NCBI GenBank assembly: GCA_900542015.1
Contig: UQLY01000002.1
Location: 1-64,000, forward strand
Direction: 5' to 3'
Length of the DNA stretch: 64,000 nucleotides
Source of the DNA: an uncultured Lachnospiraceae bacterium
Lineage (GTDB): Bacteria; Bacillota; Clostridia; Lachnospirales; Lachnospiraceae
Numbering within the stretch: the stretch's first letter is position 1; each line of letters begins with the position of its first letter. Shown here in pieces: positions 34,528 through 43,611 of the stretch. The position numbers and the translations under genes are program-made. Under the pieces are notes generated by a model. That model searched no databases and was not told where the DNA came from. It was given only the letters and a program-made list of their open reading frames with translations.

Positions 34528-34636
34528 ATTTTATTTCGACTCCTTTTGTTATCCGTTATTCTGATACGCCAAAAACAGCCTCATACAATCATAGGCATCA
34601 ACCCGCTTTTTTCATTTTGATCTGTTGTGGAATTTA

Positions 34637-34668
34637 CGGACGATTCGTCCGACCGCCGGGACTCCGGC
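34637..34668 (-). other. Two adjacent GC-rich hairpins in the surface-protein leader region
   Basis: A 15-base odd palindrome with CGGACGA/TCGTCCG arms (34637-34651) lies next to a GCCGG/CCGGC hairpin (34655-34668). They are between the upstream terminator (34708-34760) and the gene start at 34527. They could be an operator or structured 5' leader. No promoter is evident and no known riboswitch is recognised. Confidence 0.35.
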
Positions 34669-34707
34669 AAAAGACGCACATCATTCAAATCCTGTGTGCA
34701 AAAACAA

Positions 34708-34760
34708 ATATAACACGACCGCCGGAATTTTGTCCAGCGCCGTGTTATCGGTTTTTATTT
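34708..34760. terminator. Bidirectional intrinsic terminator
   Basis: ATAACACG (34710-34717) pairs with CGTGTTAT (34741-34748), and the inner bases pair with one G-U. The stem is flanked by an A-rich tract on the left and a T-run on the right. It ends the O-acylation operon on the minus strand, whose last stop is at 34783, and separates it from the Rhs locus. Confidence 0.75.
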
Positions 34761-34782
34761 TTTGTGAAAAGTGACCAATTCT

Positions 34783-35823
34783 TTAGTTCCCGCTATATTG
34801 CAGAACACCTGTTACGTATGCCTGATGCCGCACAATTTCCATAAAATCGGCAAGATTTTCTTCTGTGACATAATAACCAAACCCCTGCGCCCTCATCGCG
34901 TGCTCGTCGCCACCGTTTTGGATAATTTCCATCATCTTATCCGCCGCCTCCGGCGTGTAATGACTGGTCTCAAAATAGTATTCGCTGTTCATGGAGATTT
35001 CGTTATAGCTGCTGAAATTATAAAAGGGCGTCACATGGGCAAGCTGTTCAAGAAAATCCAGATATCCTTTATCCACCGCCCTTTCATAGGTCGTAACATA
35101 CAGCGGATTCGTAAAGACCGTCAGCTCGATGTCATAATCGTCGCACAATTGCTTAAACTTGCGGATTTCCTCCACCGCCTCGCCGATTCTCGGCTCGTAA
35201 TAGTCCGCCCAGTAAGCTTCCGTAGAGGTTTCGTCAAATGTAATATCCAGATCTAAATCTTCGCATCCGGTAGAATACATCCGCCCTTGCAATTCCTGTG
35301 TATCTCCTTCATAGGAACAGATGACCGGAAGTGATTCCAGCGTCGTCACGCTGTCTAAATACGAAGCAAAAAAGCGGATTTTGTCCCCGACGCTTCCTTC
35401 ATAGGGAAACGCCTTACGGTAAAGCTGTTCCTCATGATACGCCGGATCAACCAGATAAGAAATATTATCCACGCTCAAATAAACCTGCTTCGGAATCTCT
35501 CCCTGGGAAATCAAAGTCCTTAAGGTTTCATATTGTTCCGCGGGAAGCCCTTCCGAATAGGAAAAATTGTACCAGTTCCCGTCGGGGAGCTTGGAAACAT
35601 CGATAAATCCCGCCCTCGAGGAGCCGAACAGATAAGAATCGTAGTCGTCCTTATGGTCCAGGATAAATTTTGTTTTTATATAGTTTTTATTGGGTTCCAC
35701 CCCGTTATCCCTGATACGGTCCGCATGGAAGATGTTGTAAGGATCCAAGCCCATATTGAGCGGAAACACCATCAATGCGAACAACAGCAAAAATAACACA
35801 AGCTTTCCTACAAACTTTTTCAT
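34783..35823 (-). CDS. SGNH-like/DltD-like partner of an MBOAT O-acyltransferase
   Basis: 346 aa with an N-terminal membrane anchor (about 6-25) and an extracytoplasmic domain. The serine motif FGSSRAG (about residue 67-73) and the late SHYTPEA (about 297) fit the Ser and His of SGNH hydrolase-like acyl transferases. Such proteins work with MBOAT transporters of AlgI/DltB/PatA type to acylate surface glycans. The MBOAT gene lies 71 bp upstream on the same strand, supporting a two-component O-acylation system. The glycan is unknown. Confidence 0.75.
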   Translation of the reverse strand: MKKFVGKLVLFLLLFALMVFPLNMGLDPYNIFHADRIRDNGVEPNKNYIKTKFILDHKDDYDSYLFGSSRAGFIDVSKLPDGNWYNFSYSEGLPAEQYETLRTLISQGEIPKQVYLSVDNISYLVDPAYHEEQLYRKAFPYEGSVGDKIRFFASYLDSVTTLESLPVICSYEGDTQELQGRMYSTGCEDLDLDITFDETSTEAYWADYYEPRIGEAVEEIRKFKQLCDDYDIELTVFTNPLYVTTYERAVDKGYLDFLEQLAHVTPFYNFSSYNEISMNSEYYFETSHYTPEAADKMMEIIQNGGDEHAMRAQGFGYYVTEENLADFMEIVRHQAYVTGVLQYSGN

Positions 35824-35894
35824 ATCCGCCGTCTGCTCCCGTCTATCCAGTTATCAAACATGACCGTTTCTGCCCTCAAGCATTCAAACTCCAT

Positions 35895-37244
35895 TTAGAA
35901 TTGGAAATAAATAAACTGCTGACTTGTGCCGTTATGCAGATGAAACGCCAGTATCACCGCCGACAAAATCAGATAAACCGCCCATCGCACCGGCGCCTTC
36001 CACTTATCCAGCGCGGCAAGCACGTCCGTTTTCAGCGAAGCAAAATCCACAGCCGCCAGCACGCCCACCGAAATCAGGATCAGATAAAAATCCTGACTGG
36101 TCATCCCCATTTTGTGATAGGCTAACAGAGGGTCCAGGTTATACCCCATATACCGGATCATATAACAGGCGTCGTACAGGCTGTCCGCGCGGAAAAAGAT
36201 CCATGCAAAACCGACTGCGGTAAAGGTTATCATAACGCCCAATATTTTTGGGAGCCTTTTTTTGCAATGCTCCCGGTAAAATCGGTAGCATACCTGATAA
36301 AGACCGTGCAAAGCGCCCCATACCACAAAAGTGAGACTCGCCCCGTGCCAGAAACCGCTGACCAAAAAAGTCGCCATTAAATTAAAATACATTTTAACTT
36401 TTCCTTTTCTGCTGCCCCCCAGCGGAAAATAAATATAATCCCGCAGCCACGAGGACAGAGAAATATGCCAGCGTCCCCAAAACTCTTTGATGTTCGCCGA
36501 AAAATACGGACTTTTGAAATTTTCCATGGAACGGATGCCAAACAGCCTCGCGATCCCCACCGCCATATCCGAATACCCTGAAAAATCACAATAGATTTCA
36601 ATGGTATAAAATACCGCCGCAAAGAAATAACTGATCCCCATATAAGCACCGGGCAGCTCGAACACCTTGTCCACATACCGCGCCAGCGTATCGGCAATCA
36701 ACAGCTTTTTGAACAGTCCCCACAAAATCAGACGCATCCCATATACCGCCTGCGCCTCTTGAAACTTCTTTTCCGCCTTTAACTGCGGAATCAGCACGTC
36801 GGCGCGATTGATGGGACCGGAGACCACATCGGGGAAAAAGGCAAGATACAAAAACAACGGCACAACCTTTCTTTCCGGCTCATATTTCCCCATACGGACG
36901 TCCGCCAGATAGCTGACCGACTTAAACAGATAAAAAGAAATGCCCACAGGCACTACGATGCTTTCCCCGATTCCCGGTATCAGCCCCACATATTTAAAAA
37001 AGGCGAGCACTCCGATCTGTAAAATAACACCCGCCACGAAATTTCTTTTGCTGCAATGCAGCCCGACAAAATAGGCGATACAGGACATCCCGCACAGTAG
37101 TAGCACATATCCCGGCGAAAAGGTCATATAAAACCCATAGCTGACCAACAGCAAAAACGGCATCCGATATTGATTTGGAACCGCCCAATAGGCAAAAAAC
37201 ACAATGGGCAGAAAAACGGCAAACGCCAAGGAAGTAAACTGCAT
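35895..37244 (-). CDS. MBOAT-family O-acyltransferase (AlgI/PatA-like)
   Basis: 449 aa polytopic membrane protein that should pass an acyl group, usually acetyl, across the membrane for glycan O-acylation. The family landmarks are clear: VPVGISFYLFKSVSYLADV, YFSANIKEFWGRWHISLSSW and the catalytic histidine motif SGFWHGASLTFVVWG. A GGAGAG precedes the ATG by ten bases. It is followed by its probable SGNH-like partner. A 12-base palindrome, CTGTATATACAG (37365-37376), lies upstream and could be an operator. Confidence 0.92.
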   Translation of the reverse strand: MQFTSLAFAVFLPIVFFAYWAVPNQYRMPFLLLVSYGFYMTFSPGYVLLLCGMSCIAYFVGLHCSKRNFVAGVILQIGVLAFFKYVGLIPGIGESIVVPVGISFYLFKSVSYLADVRMGKYEPERKVVPLFLYLAFFPDVVSGPINRADVLIPQLKAEKKFQEAQAVYGMRLILWGLFKKLLIADTLARYVDKVFELPGAYMGISYFFAAVFYTIEIYCDFSGYSDMAVGIARLFGIRSMENFKSPYFSANIKEFWGRWHISLSSWLRDYIYFPLGGSRKGKVKMYFNLMATFLVSGFWHGASLTFVVWGALHGLYQVCYRFYREHCKKRLPKILGVMITFTAVGFAWIFFRADSLYDACYMIRYMGYNLDPLLAYHKMGMTSQDFYLILISVGVLAAVDFASLKTDVLAALDKWKAPVRWAVYLILSAVILAFHLHNGTSQQFIYFQF

Positions 37245-37417
37245 ACTGTTATTTCTCTCCGTTCTTTTCCGTTACTTTTCCGATGATTACAAAAAGTCCG
37301 CATACACAACCGGAAAATCAACGTTCCCCGGCTTGCATCCAAAGGGGATTTCTGCGTTTTCCCGCTGTATATACAGACTTCTCCCGCCACAAACAGACTC
37401 TTTCCGGCAGTTTATTT

Positions 37418-37540
37418 TTACTCTTCCTGATCATCGTCCGCAATCGCGGCGGATGCGCTCGCCGATACGGCTGATACGATGACTACGACAAAAATAATGA
37501 TCAATAAAATTAAAGCAAGGATTCCTAATAATACAAACAT
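37418..37540 (-). CDS. Small membrane peptide (40 aa)
   Basis: ATG 37540 sits next to AAGGAAAAAGGA and encodes 40 residues. An N-terminal hydrophobic helix (about 2-22, MFVLLGILALILLIIIF then VVVIV) is followed by an Ala/Ser-rich part and an acidic end DDDQEE. It lies between the SseB-domain gene and the MBOAT gene on the same strand. No homologous family is recognised. It could be a small regulatory membrane protein or of no function. Confidence 0.55.
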   Translation of the reverse strand: MFVLLGILALILLIIIFVVVIVSAVSASASAAIADDDQEE

Positions 37541-37619
37541 TCCTTTTTCCCTCTTCCTTATCAAATGCCATCTGCGGCACGCTTCATTATAACACAGGTC
37601 TTTTCAAAAGGAAACCCGC

Positions 37620-38405
37620 TTATGCTTCGATAACGCCGCATCTTTTCAGAACGTCCCGGTTGATAACCATTGCCTCGCAGGTAAAATTGATTACCAGCTC
37701 GTCGCCGCCCGCGATATTCAGCGCTTCTTTAATGCCAACAACGGTTCCCTTCCATTCCTCCTGGCGGTATGCCTTTCCAAACTCCAGCCAGTCCGTAAAC
37801 AGCGGCAGATAGTTTTTGCCGTTATTGGAAGCCTTTGCAACGCCGATATCCTTTCCGTCCTCTCCGGTCGCCTGTATGGGAACCAGAAATCTTGCGGTTT
37901 TAACCAGATCAAAAATTTCCTGTTCCTTCTGCTGCAAATACTCCAGCTTGCCTTCATAGCGCTTGTCCCAGCGCGCAGCGCCGAGAAATTCGTTTAATAA
38001 CAATCTCAGCTTTGGGTTTTCCACAGGGACGTTGACAGGATCCAGCCCGCTGTAATCCCTCGGCGGCAAAAAGTCAGCCCTTGCCAGCACGCCGAAGGCG
38101 TCGTCGTAAAAGACCTTGATCTTTTCCAGCCCCAGATAATAAAAATATGCAAAAATATTCAGCCCAAACGTCGCCGCTTTGTTCTTCGGTCCGTATTCCT
38201 TCACGGTCATAGGCTTCTGATAATGGATCTTGTCCCCCTTGATGGTCTTATCCAGCACGGCGGGCGATACAAATAAATCCGTCATGCCGTCATGCACGTA
38301 GGGGCATCCCGTGTGGGGGTCCAGGATGAAATACCATGTCTCCTGTTTTTTCGCCTTTTCCAACAACATTTTATCCTTAAAATCAATAATATCCGAAACT
38401 GCCAT
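37620..38405 (-). CDS. SseB N-terminal-domain-like protein
   Basis: 261 aa, cytoplasmic. The C-terminal half has the SseB-type pattern: a strand ending in ARFLVPIQ, then a KNYLPLFTDWLEF motif and VINFTCEAMVINRDVL. The N-terminal half (about 1-130) is not recognised and contains ETWYFILDPHTGCPYVHDG. SseB-like domains are common in Firmicutes with unknown biochemical role. AAGGAG stands seven bases before the ATG. It has no obvious operon partner. Confidence 0.65.
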   Translation of the reverse strand: MAVSDIIDFKDKMLLEKAKKQETWYFILDPHTGCPYVHDGMTDLFVSPAVLDKTIKGDKIHYQKPMTVKEYGPKNKAATFGLNIFAYFYYLGLEKIKVFYDDAFGVLARADFLPPRDYSGLDPVNVPVENPKLRLLLNEFLGAARWDKRYEGKLEYLQQKEQEIFDLVKTARFLVPIQATGEDGKDIGVAKASNNGKNYLPLFTDWLEFGKAYRQEEWKGTVVGIKEALNIAGGDELVINFTCEAMVINRDVLKRCGVIEA

Positions 38406-38555
38406 CCTGCGTCTCCTTTTTACGTTTTTCTTTTCTATTTTACATGAGGTTTCCCAAATAAGAAATAGGTAATTTGAAAAAATCTCGTTTTCCGGTATGA
38501 AAAAACCATCGAAACATATATTTTAAATAAGTAACCATATCGGAGATTTTCTATT

Positions 38556-39317
38556 TTGAATAAAACAGCTTTTCTCAAAAAAGCCTGCATCTGCACCGCC
38601 GCAGCGCTTTGTCTCTTTGCAACCGGCATGAAACTGAAGGAAGAAATCACGGTCAGCAACGCCGTAAACGGACGGGAGCTTCCGATCTACTGCGTCCAGA
38701 CCGACGAAAAAAAGATCGCCCTGACCTTTGACGCCGCATGGGGCAACGAGGATACAAGACAGATCCTCGAAATCCTCAAAAAGCACGGCGTTCACGTAAC
38801 CTTCTTTATGACGGGCGGATGGGTGGAGTCCTATCCCGACGACGTCAAGGCAATCCTCGCGGACGGTCATGATCTGGGCAATCACAGCGAAAACCATAAA
38901 AATATGTCCCAGCTTTCCGACAGCGAATGTAAAGAGGAGCTGCAGTCGGTCCATGATAAGGTCAAATCCCTGACCGGATATGATATGTTCCTGTTCCGCC
39001 CTCCCTACGGCGATTATGACAATCATGTCGTTACCAATGCCAAAGAACTCGGCTATTATACAATTCAATGGGACGTCGACAGCCTGGACTGGAAAGACTA
39101 CGGCGCAAACGACATTGTGGAACGCGTCTGCAACCACAAGGCTTTGGGGAACGGCTCTATTATTCTCTGCCACAACGGCGCCAAATATACCGCCGAGGCA
39201 CTGGACACCTTAATTACCCGCCTGAAGGAAATGGGCTACACCTTCGTGCCCCTTTCAGAGCTGATCTATAAAGATAACTACCATATGAACACGGAAGGGC
39301 GGCAGATTCCCGACTAA
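38556..39317 (+). CDS. Polysaccharide deacetylase (NodB/PdaA-like)
   Basis: 253 aa starting at TTG 38556, with GGAG upstream. A hydrophobic N-terminal segment (about 6-22) directs it to the membrane or outside. The NodB domain shows the motif 1 aspartate in TFDAAWG, the metal histidines in GNHSENHKNM and motif 3 RPPYGDYD, with DVDSLDWKDYG and ILCHNG following. It should remove acetyl groups from N-acetylated amino sugars in peptidoglycan or another surface glycan, as in spore-cortex PdaA-type enzymes. The stop overlaps the convergent EamA gene by four bases. Confidence 0.9.
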   Translation: MNKTAFLKKACICTAAALCLFATGMKLKEEITVSNAVNGRELPIYCVQTDEKKIALTFDAAWGNEDTRQILEILKKHGVHVTFFMTGGWVESYPDDVKAILADGHDLGNHSENHKNMSQLSDSECKEELQSVHDKVKSLTGYDMFLFRPPYGDYDNHVVTNAKELGYYTIQWDVDSLDWKDYGANDIVERVCNHKALGNGSIILCHNGAKYTAEALDTLITRLKEMGYTFVPLSELIYKDNYHMNTEGRQIPD

Positions 39318-40249
39318 CGGCGCGCCGCATACCATTCTTTCGGTATCTGCGCCAGTATGATGCCCGCAAAGATCAAAACGCAGCCGAATACCTCGGTACC
39401 CGAAAGCGACTGTCCAAGCAGCGCCCATCCGGCAAGCGCGGAAAAGACCGACTCTAAGCTCATAATCAGCGCCGCAACCGTGGGATTATAATTTTTCTGT
39501 CCGATAATCTGCAGCGTATAGCCGACGCCGCTGGACAAAGCCCCCGCATATAAAATGGGCGCCCACGCCGCTAAAATATCGCTCCATACAGGAGTCTCAA
39601 AAATGAGCATGGCGATTCCCGACCAGACGCCGCATACCAGAAACTGGAGACAGGCGAGCTTCACGCCGTCTACCAGGGGCGCGAAATGGTCCACGCAAAG
39701 AATATGCCCGGAAAACATAAAGGCGCATAAGAGTACAAAAGCGTCTCCTTTGGTAAAGGACGCCTCTCCTACCATCGTCAGAAAGTAAAAACCGATCATG
39801 GCAAGAACGACGCTGACCCACACCAGCATTCCGCTCTTTTTGTGAAAAAACATGCCCAGTATGGGCACGAGGATGATATAGATAGCGGTAATAAAGCCCG
39901 CTTTTCCTACCGTCGTATACTGTACGCCGATCTGTTGGGCGCTTGTGGAAATAAATAAAAGCGTCCCGCAGCACAAGCCCGCTATCAGCAGACCGCGGCG
40001 TTCCTGTCCCTTTTGAAACGCACTCTGTTCCTCCGCCTTCTGTTCCAGAGCTTTTTCTTTTGTTTTTTTCAGGCGGTCCGATACTGCAATGACCGGCAGC
40101 AATACCAGCGCGCCGATCAGATTGCGGGTACAGTTAAAGGTAAAAGGTCCTACATATTCCATACCCACGCTTTGCGCCACAAAGGCAAATCCCCATATAG
40201 CCGCGGTAATCGTCAGCAGTATGGGGCTTTTGATATTTTTCTTTTCCAT
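39314..40249 (-). CDS. EamA/DMT-family transporter
   Basis: 311 aa from ATG 40249. Ten predicted membrane helices form two EamA repeats, the first with AIWGFAFVAQSVGMEYVGPF and the second ending in ALLGQSLSGTEVFGCVLIFAGI. A charged Lys/Glu/Gln loop (about 70-90) separates helices 2 and 3. It probably exports or imports a small metabolite, substrate unknown. It lies four bases downstream of the PilZ gene and so is co-transcribed with it. Confidence 0.88.
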   Translation of the reverse strand: MEKKNIKSPILLTITAAIWGFAFVAQSVGMEYVGPFTFNCTRNLIGALVLLPVIAVSDRLKKTKEKALEQKAEEQSAFQKGQERRGLLIAGLCCGTLLFISTSAQQIGVQYTTVGKAGFITAIYIILVPILGMFFHKKSGMLVWVSVVLAMIGFYFLTMVGEASFTKGDAFVLLCAFMFSGHILCVDHFAPLVDGVKLACLQFLVCGVWSGIAMLIFETPVWSDILAAWAPILYAGALSSGVGYTLQIIGQKNYNPTVAALIMSLESVFSALAGWALLGQSLSGTEVFGCVLIFAGIILAQIPKEWYAARR

Positions 40250-40253
40250 GATG

Positions 40254-40895
40254 TCACTCTCTTTTGTCTGCAAATCTCTTTAAATTTTCTCTTTGTTTAT
40301 AAGAAATGTAAAACGCAAGATCATTGGCGCATTTGATAATCTGACAGCCGACGATCAGCCGTCCGTTCTCTCCCTCGCTCTTGCGGATCACTTCTCCCTG
40401 CATACGCATTTTCTCATCATACCTGCCCGAAAAATTGAGCCAGACCAAAGTCGTGTCTTCTTCCCATTCCCCCACGTCCACGACAAAGGAAAAACCCGTC
40501 ATGCTCAGATCCCGGACAACGGCGTCCAGCCTGCGGTTCTTGCCGACCAATTCCACGACGCCTCTTTCCCCCACAAAAATACGAAAGGCGTTTCTGCGGT
40601 TGACGCGCTTCCCCTCCTGGCTGCACGCCGCCACCAGAAAGCTCTGGTCCTTCAGCCGGATATTTTTTACCGCGCAGTTTATAAACTGCACCGGAATATC
40701 CTCGTCCTTTGCAACTACGTTGACCGTGATCCCTTCTGCCGCCAGATTCAGCAATTTGTCCTCATAAATCACGGGGTCCATCAGCAGGGCGCCCCTAAAC
40801 TCCTGCCTGACCGTGCTTTGAAAAAGCCATTCGCCCTTTGCGCTCTTTACCTCCAGGTCGACTTCCGTACCGATTTTTACTTCACTCAGTTTCAT
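40254..40895 (-). CDS. PilZ-domain cyclic-di-GMP-binding protein (YcgR-like)
   Basis: 213 aa. An N-terminal YcgR-type beta domain (about 1-95) precedes a PilZ domain (about 98-210). The c-di-GMP ligands are visible as the RxxxR motif in RRNAFRIFV and the DxSxxG motif in RDLSMTGFSF. Such proteins couple c-di-GMP to motility or surface processes. Its partner is not evident, because no flagellar or cyclase gene is in the window. The ribosome binding site is weak (GGTG). Confidence 0.88.
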   Translation of the reverse strand: MKLSEVKIGTEVDLEVKSAKGEWLFQSTVRQEFRGALLMDPVIYEDKLLNLAAEGITVNVVAKDEDIPVQFINCAVKNIRLKDQSFLVAACSQEGKRVNRRNAFRIFVGERGVVELVGKNRRLDAVVRDLSMTGFSFVVDVGEWEEDTTLVWLNFSGRYDEKMRMQGEVIRKSEGENGRLIVGCQIIKCANDLAFYISYKQRENLKRFADKRE

Positions 40896-41071
40896 AAATT
40901 CACCAATTTCCCGATTTTCTCAATAATTTATGTATCTTTGGTGAATCCCCCGTTATCGTTTATCCGTCCACTTTTCCCTTACGTCATTCAGTATACCATT
41001 TATAAACAGTCTTGACAAATAACCTTTTCTTTTTTTGTGCACTTTTTCATTTTTAATTTTATCTGGGACTA

Positions 41072-41100
41072 TTTTCACAGATTTTCATTTTTGGTATAAT
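41072..41100 (+). promoter_or_regulatory. Promoter of the hybrid histidine kinase gene
   Basis: Perfect TATAAT (41095-41100), 17 bases after a weak -35 TTTTCA (41072-41077). The surrounding region is very T-rich. It leaves a leader of roughly 65 bases before the ATG at 41174. Confidence 0.5.
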
Positions 41101-41173
41101 GGTACTGTATTTAAAAATAAAGGCGTTACCGCATTGGCAAAATGCGGCAGTCTCAGGGGAAGAGGTATTAAAA

Positions 41174-43273
41174 ATGATTGTATTGGTAATTGTTTTAGCG
41201 TTGCTTTTGGCGGCTTCCGTATTTTTTAATGTGAAGCAGATGAAAGGCAAGCCGGAGGCGGCGGATTCGGTTCAGGCTGCGACCAAGGAAATCCTGAATC
41301 ACGACGTAGGGGCGGTTCTGATTGTTTCAAATTCCGATCAGATCCTGTATTACAACAACGAATTTGAATTGCTGTTTCCGAAGATCGGCACTATCAGCGC
41401 CATTTCCGAACAGCCCGCAATGAAAAAGCTGTTTGCGGCAAAGGAATATGTTTCCGAAGAATTATCCAAAATCTATGAAATCCGTTCCGAAAGCCTTTCT
41501 ACCGAAAATTTCAGCGGCAGATATTTATGGCTGACGGATATTACAGGTCATTACAAGACCAATAAAAAGCTGCAGGAATTAAAAGATATCGCGGACACAG
41601 CCAACAAAGCGAAGTCCAATTTCCTCGCAAACATGTCTCACGAGATCCGCACCCCGATCAATACGATCCTGGGCATGGACGAAATCATTATCCGCGAGGC
41701 TACGGAGAAACCCATTATCGGTTACGCCGAAAACATCCGCGATGCCAGCACCACCTTGCTGTCGCTGGTAAACGACCTGCTGGACTTTTCCAAAATCGAA
41801 TGCGGCAAGATGGAAATCCTTCCGGTGGAATATGAAATTGCCAACGTATTATCCGAAATTATCAACATGATCGAAATTAAAGTCGCGAATAAGGGACTGG
41901 ATTTCAACGCCGTTGTTGCGGAAGACATTCCGTATCTGCTTTACGGCGACGACGTGCGTCTGCGCCAGATCATTATCAACCTCCTGACCAATGCCGTAAA
42001 ATATACCAAAGAAGGCAGCGTCGTTTTAAAGGTTGACTGGAGCGAGGCAGGGGATTCCTCCATCAATCTGATTGTTTCCGTTACCGATACCGGTATCGGC
42101 ATTAAGGAAGACGATATCGACAGGCTGTTCGTTTCCTTCGAGCGGATCGAGGAAAGACGCAACCGCAATATTGAAGGCACCGGACTGGGGCTGAGCATTA
42201 CAAGACAGCTTCTGGAGCTCATGGGCACCGGCTTAAATGTCCGCAGCGAATACGGCGTAGGTTCTACCTTCTCCTTCGTATTAAAACAGGGCATCCGCGA
42301 CCGCAAGCCCATTGGCAAATTCCGTGAAAAATACGCGTACAGCCGTGAAAAACACAAAAAATACCGCACGACCTTCGTGGCTCCCAACGCCCGCATTCTG
42401 GTCGTTGACGATAACGCCATGAATATTTCCGTTGTCGAAGGGCTCTTAAAGAGCACGCAGATTAAGGTGGATAAGGCGTCCGGCGGTCTGGAAGCGCTGG
42501 ATTTATGCGCGGAAAACTTCTACGACCTGATCCTGATGGATCATATGATGCCCAATATCGACGGCATCGAAACGCTGCACCGCTTAAAAGCGTCCGAAGG
42601 TCCCAACCAGGATACGCCGGTTATCGTACTGACGGCAAACGCCGTATCCGGCGCGAAGGAAATGTATGAAGCCGAAGGCTTTATCGACTATATGTCAAAA
42701 CCGATTCAGGGCAAACCTTTGGAAGAAAAGATTCTCGAGTATCTGCCGGATAACCGTTACGTACTCGTGGAATACGATAAAGTGGAACAGGACATTTTCA
42801 GTAAGCTGTGGAAGGCGATTGCAAACGAAATCAGCGCCGAATACCGTTTCAAGCATATCGACGTGCCTTCTGCCGTAGAATCCGCGGAAGGAAATAAGGA
42901 AACCTTCCGGTTCCTGCTGCAGTCCTTCCACGACAATGCTTCCAAAAACAAGAAAGACATTCTTGCTTCCTACGAAGCCGAGGATTACACCAATTACACG
43001 ATTTACGTCCATGCGCTCAAGAGTACTTCCAAGATGATCGGCGCTCTTGCCCTTTCGGAAAAATCAAGGCTTTTAGAGCTTGCGGGCAAGGAAGGAAAGA
43101 TCGACTACATAAAGGACAGCCACGAGGAAGTCATGGAGCTGTTTGACCAGGTTATGGAAGAAATTACCGATTATCTGGATAAGGTAAAGCCTGAGGAGGA
43201 AGAAACCGGCGGAACCACGGTTATCGACGAAGAGACCGCAAAAGCTTTGGAAAAGGCGAACCAGCAAGGCTGA
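41174..43273 (+). CDS. Hybrid sensor histidine kinase with receiver and Hpt domains
   Basis: 699 aa from ATG 41174, with GAGG eight bases before. One N-terminal membrane helix (about 1-18), a short PAS-like region (about 45-130), HisKA with H156 in NMSHEIRTPIN, then HATPase (N-box IINLLTNAVKY, G-boxes DTGIGI and GTGLGLS). A receiver domain follows with D456 in LMDHMMPN, and an Hpt domain with H613 in YVHALKSTSK. A full internal phosphorelay is thus possible. A DNA-binding output partner is not encoded next to it. The lone receiver protein at 43612-43983 on the other strand may be related functionally. Confidence 0.93.
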   Translation: MIVLVIVLALLLAASVFFNVKQMKGKPEAADSVQAATKEILNHDVGAVLIVSNSDQILYYNNEFELLFPKIGTISAISEQPAMKKLFAAKEYVSEELSKIYEIRSESLSTENFSGRYLWLTDITGHYKTNKKLQELKDIADTANKAKSNFLANMSHEIRTPINTILGMDEIIIREATEKPIIGYAENIRDASTTLLSLVNDLLDFSKIECGKMEILPVEYEIANVLSEIINMIEIKVANKGLDFNAVVAEDIPYLLYGDDVRLRQIIINLLTNAVKYTKEGSVVLKVDWSEAGDSSINLIVSVTDTGIGIKEDDIDRLFVSFERIEERRNRNIEGTGLGLSITRQLLELMGTGLNVRSEYGVGSTFSFVLKQGIRDRKPIGKFREKYAYSREKHKKYRTTFVAPNARILVVDDNAMNISVVEGLLKSTQIKVDKASGGLEALDLCAENFYDLILMDHMMPNIDGIETLHRLKASEGPNQDTPVIVLTANAVSGAKEMYEAEGFIDYMSKPIQGKPLEEKILEYLPDNRYVLVEYDKVEQDIFSKLWKAIANEISAEYRFKHIDVPSAVESAEGNKETFRFLLQSFHDNASKNKKDILASYEAEDYTNYTIYVHALKSTSKMIGALALSEKSRLLELAGKEGKIDYIKDSHEEVMELFDQVMEEITDYLDKVKPEEEETGGTTVIDEETAKALEKANQQG

Positions 43274-43611
43274 TAGCCGGCAACAAGAGTAGTAATAAAA
43301 GAGTAGTAATAAAAGAGGGTCTGCCGCATTTCTAAATTTATAAATCGCTCACGGAAACACGCTTTCGCTCTATAAAAACGCAGCGGTACGTAAATCCGCA
43401 AAATACGCGGATTAAGTACCGGCGTTTTTATAAAGGTTTCCTTTGATCGATTTACAAATTTAGAAATGCGGCAGACCCTCTTTTTTGACAGCCTTTGTTT
43501 TCATTTTGGCAGCCGTTGCTTTTATGTGGGCTATATATATACGGCTTTGTGTGTAGCCGCTTGTAATCGCGCTTTTTATAGCCGGATGCCGAAATGCGCC
43601 GCTATGAGCGC
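43274..43611. other. Intergenic region with a giant hairpin, no gene
   Basis: This stretch of 338 bases between convergent genes has no supported reading frame. Its first part holds AGTAGTAATAAAA direct repeats (43289-43314), then the 176-nt hairpin repeat, then about 125 bases in which I see nothing specific. Confidence 0.7.
43311..43486. repeat. 176-nt imperfect hairpin repeat (dispersed element, terminator-like)
   Basis: The left arm from 43311 (AAAAGAGGGTCTGCCGCATT...) pairs with the right arm ending at 43486. The outer 30 bp are almost perfect, the middle holds bulges, and the inner AATCCGC/GCGGATT closes a 7-base loop (43400-43406). The outer edges are an A-run and a T-run, so it can terminate transcription from both convergent neighbours. 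A second copy reaches the start of the window (1-77). It carries no gene, so it resembles MITE-like or REP-like palindromes. Confidence 0.8.

Noticed and set aside
37365..37376. CTGTATATACAG palindrome as a LexA box
   Set aside because: It lacks the clostridial/Bacillus LexA consensus (GAAC..GTTC) and no SOS gene follows. It may be some operator, but nothing supports a name.
41099..41173. Upstream extension of the hybrid kinase to an earlier ATG at 41099
   Set aside because: That ATG overlaps the predicted -10 region, and the added residues are not signal-like. The ATG at 41174 has a spaced GAGG and begins with the membrane helix.
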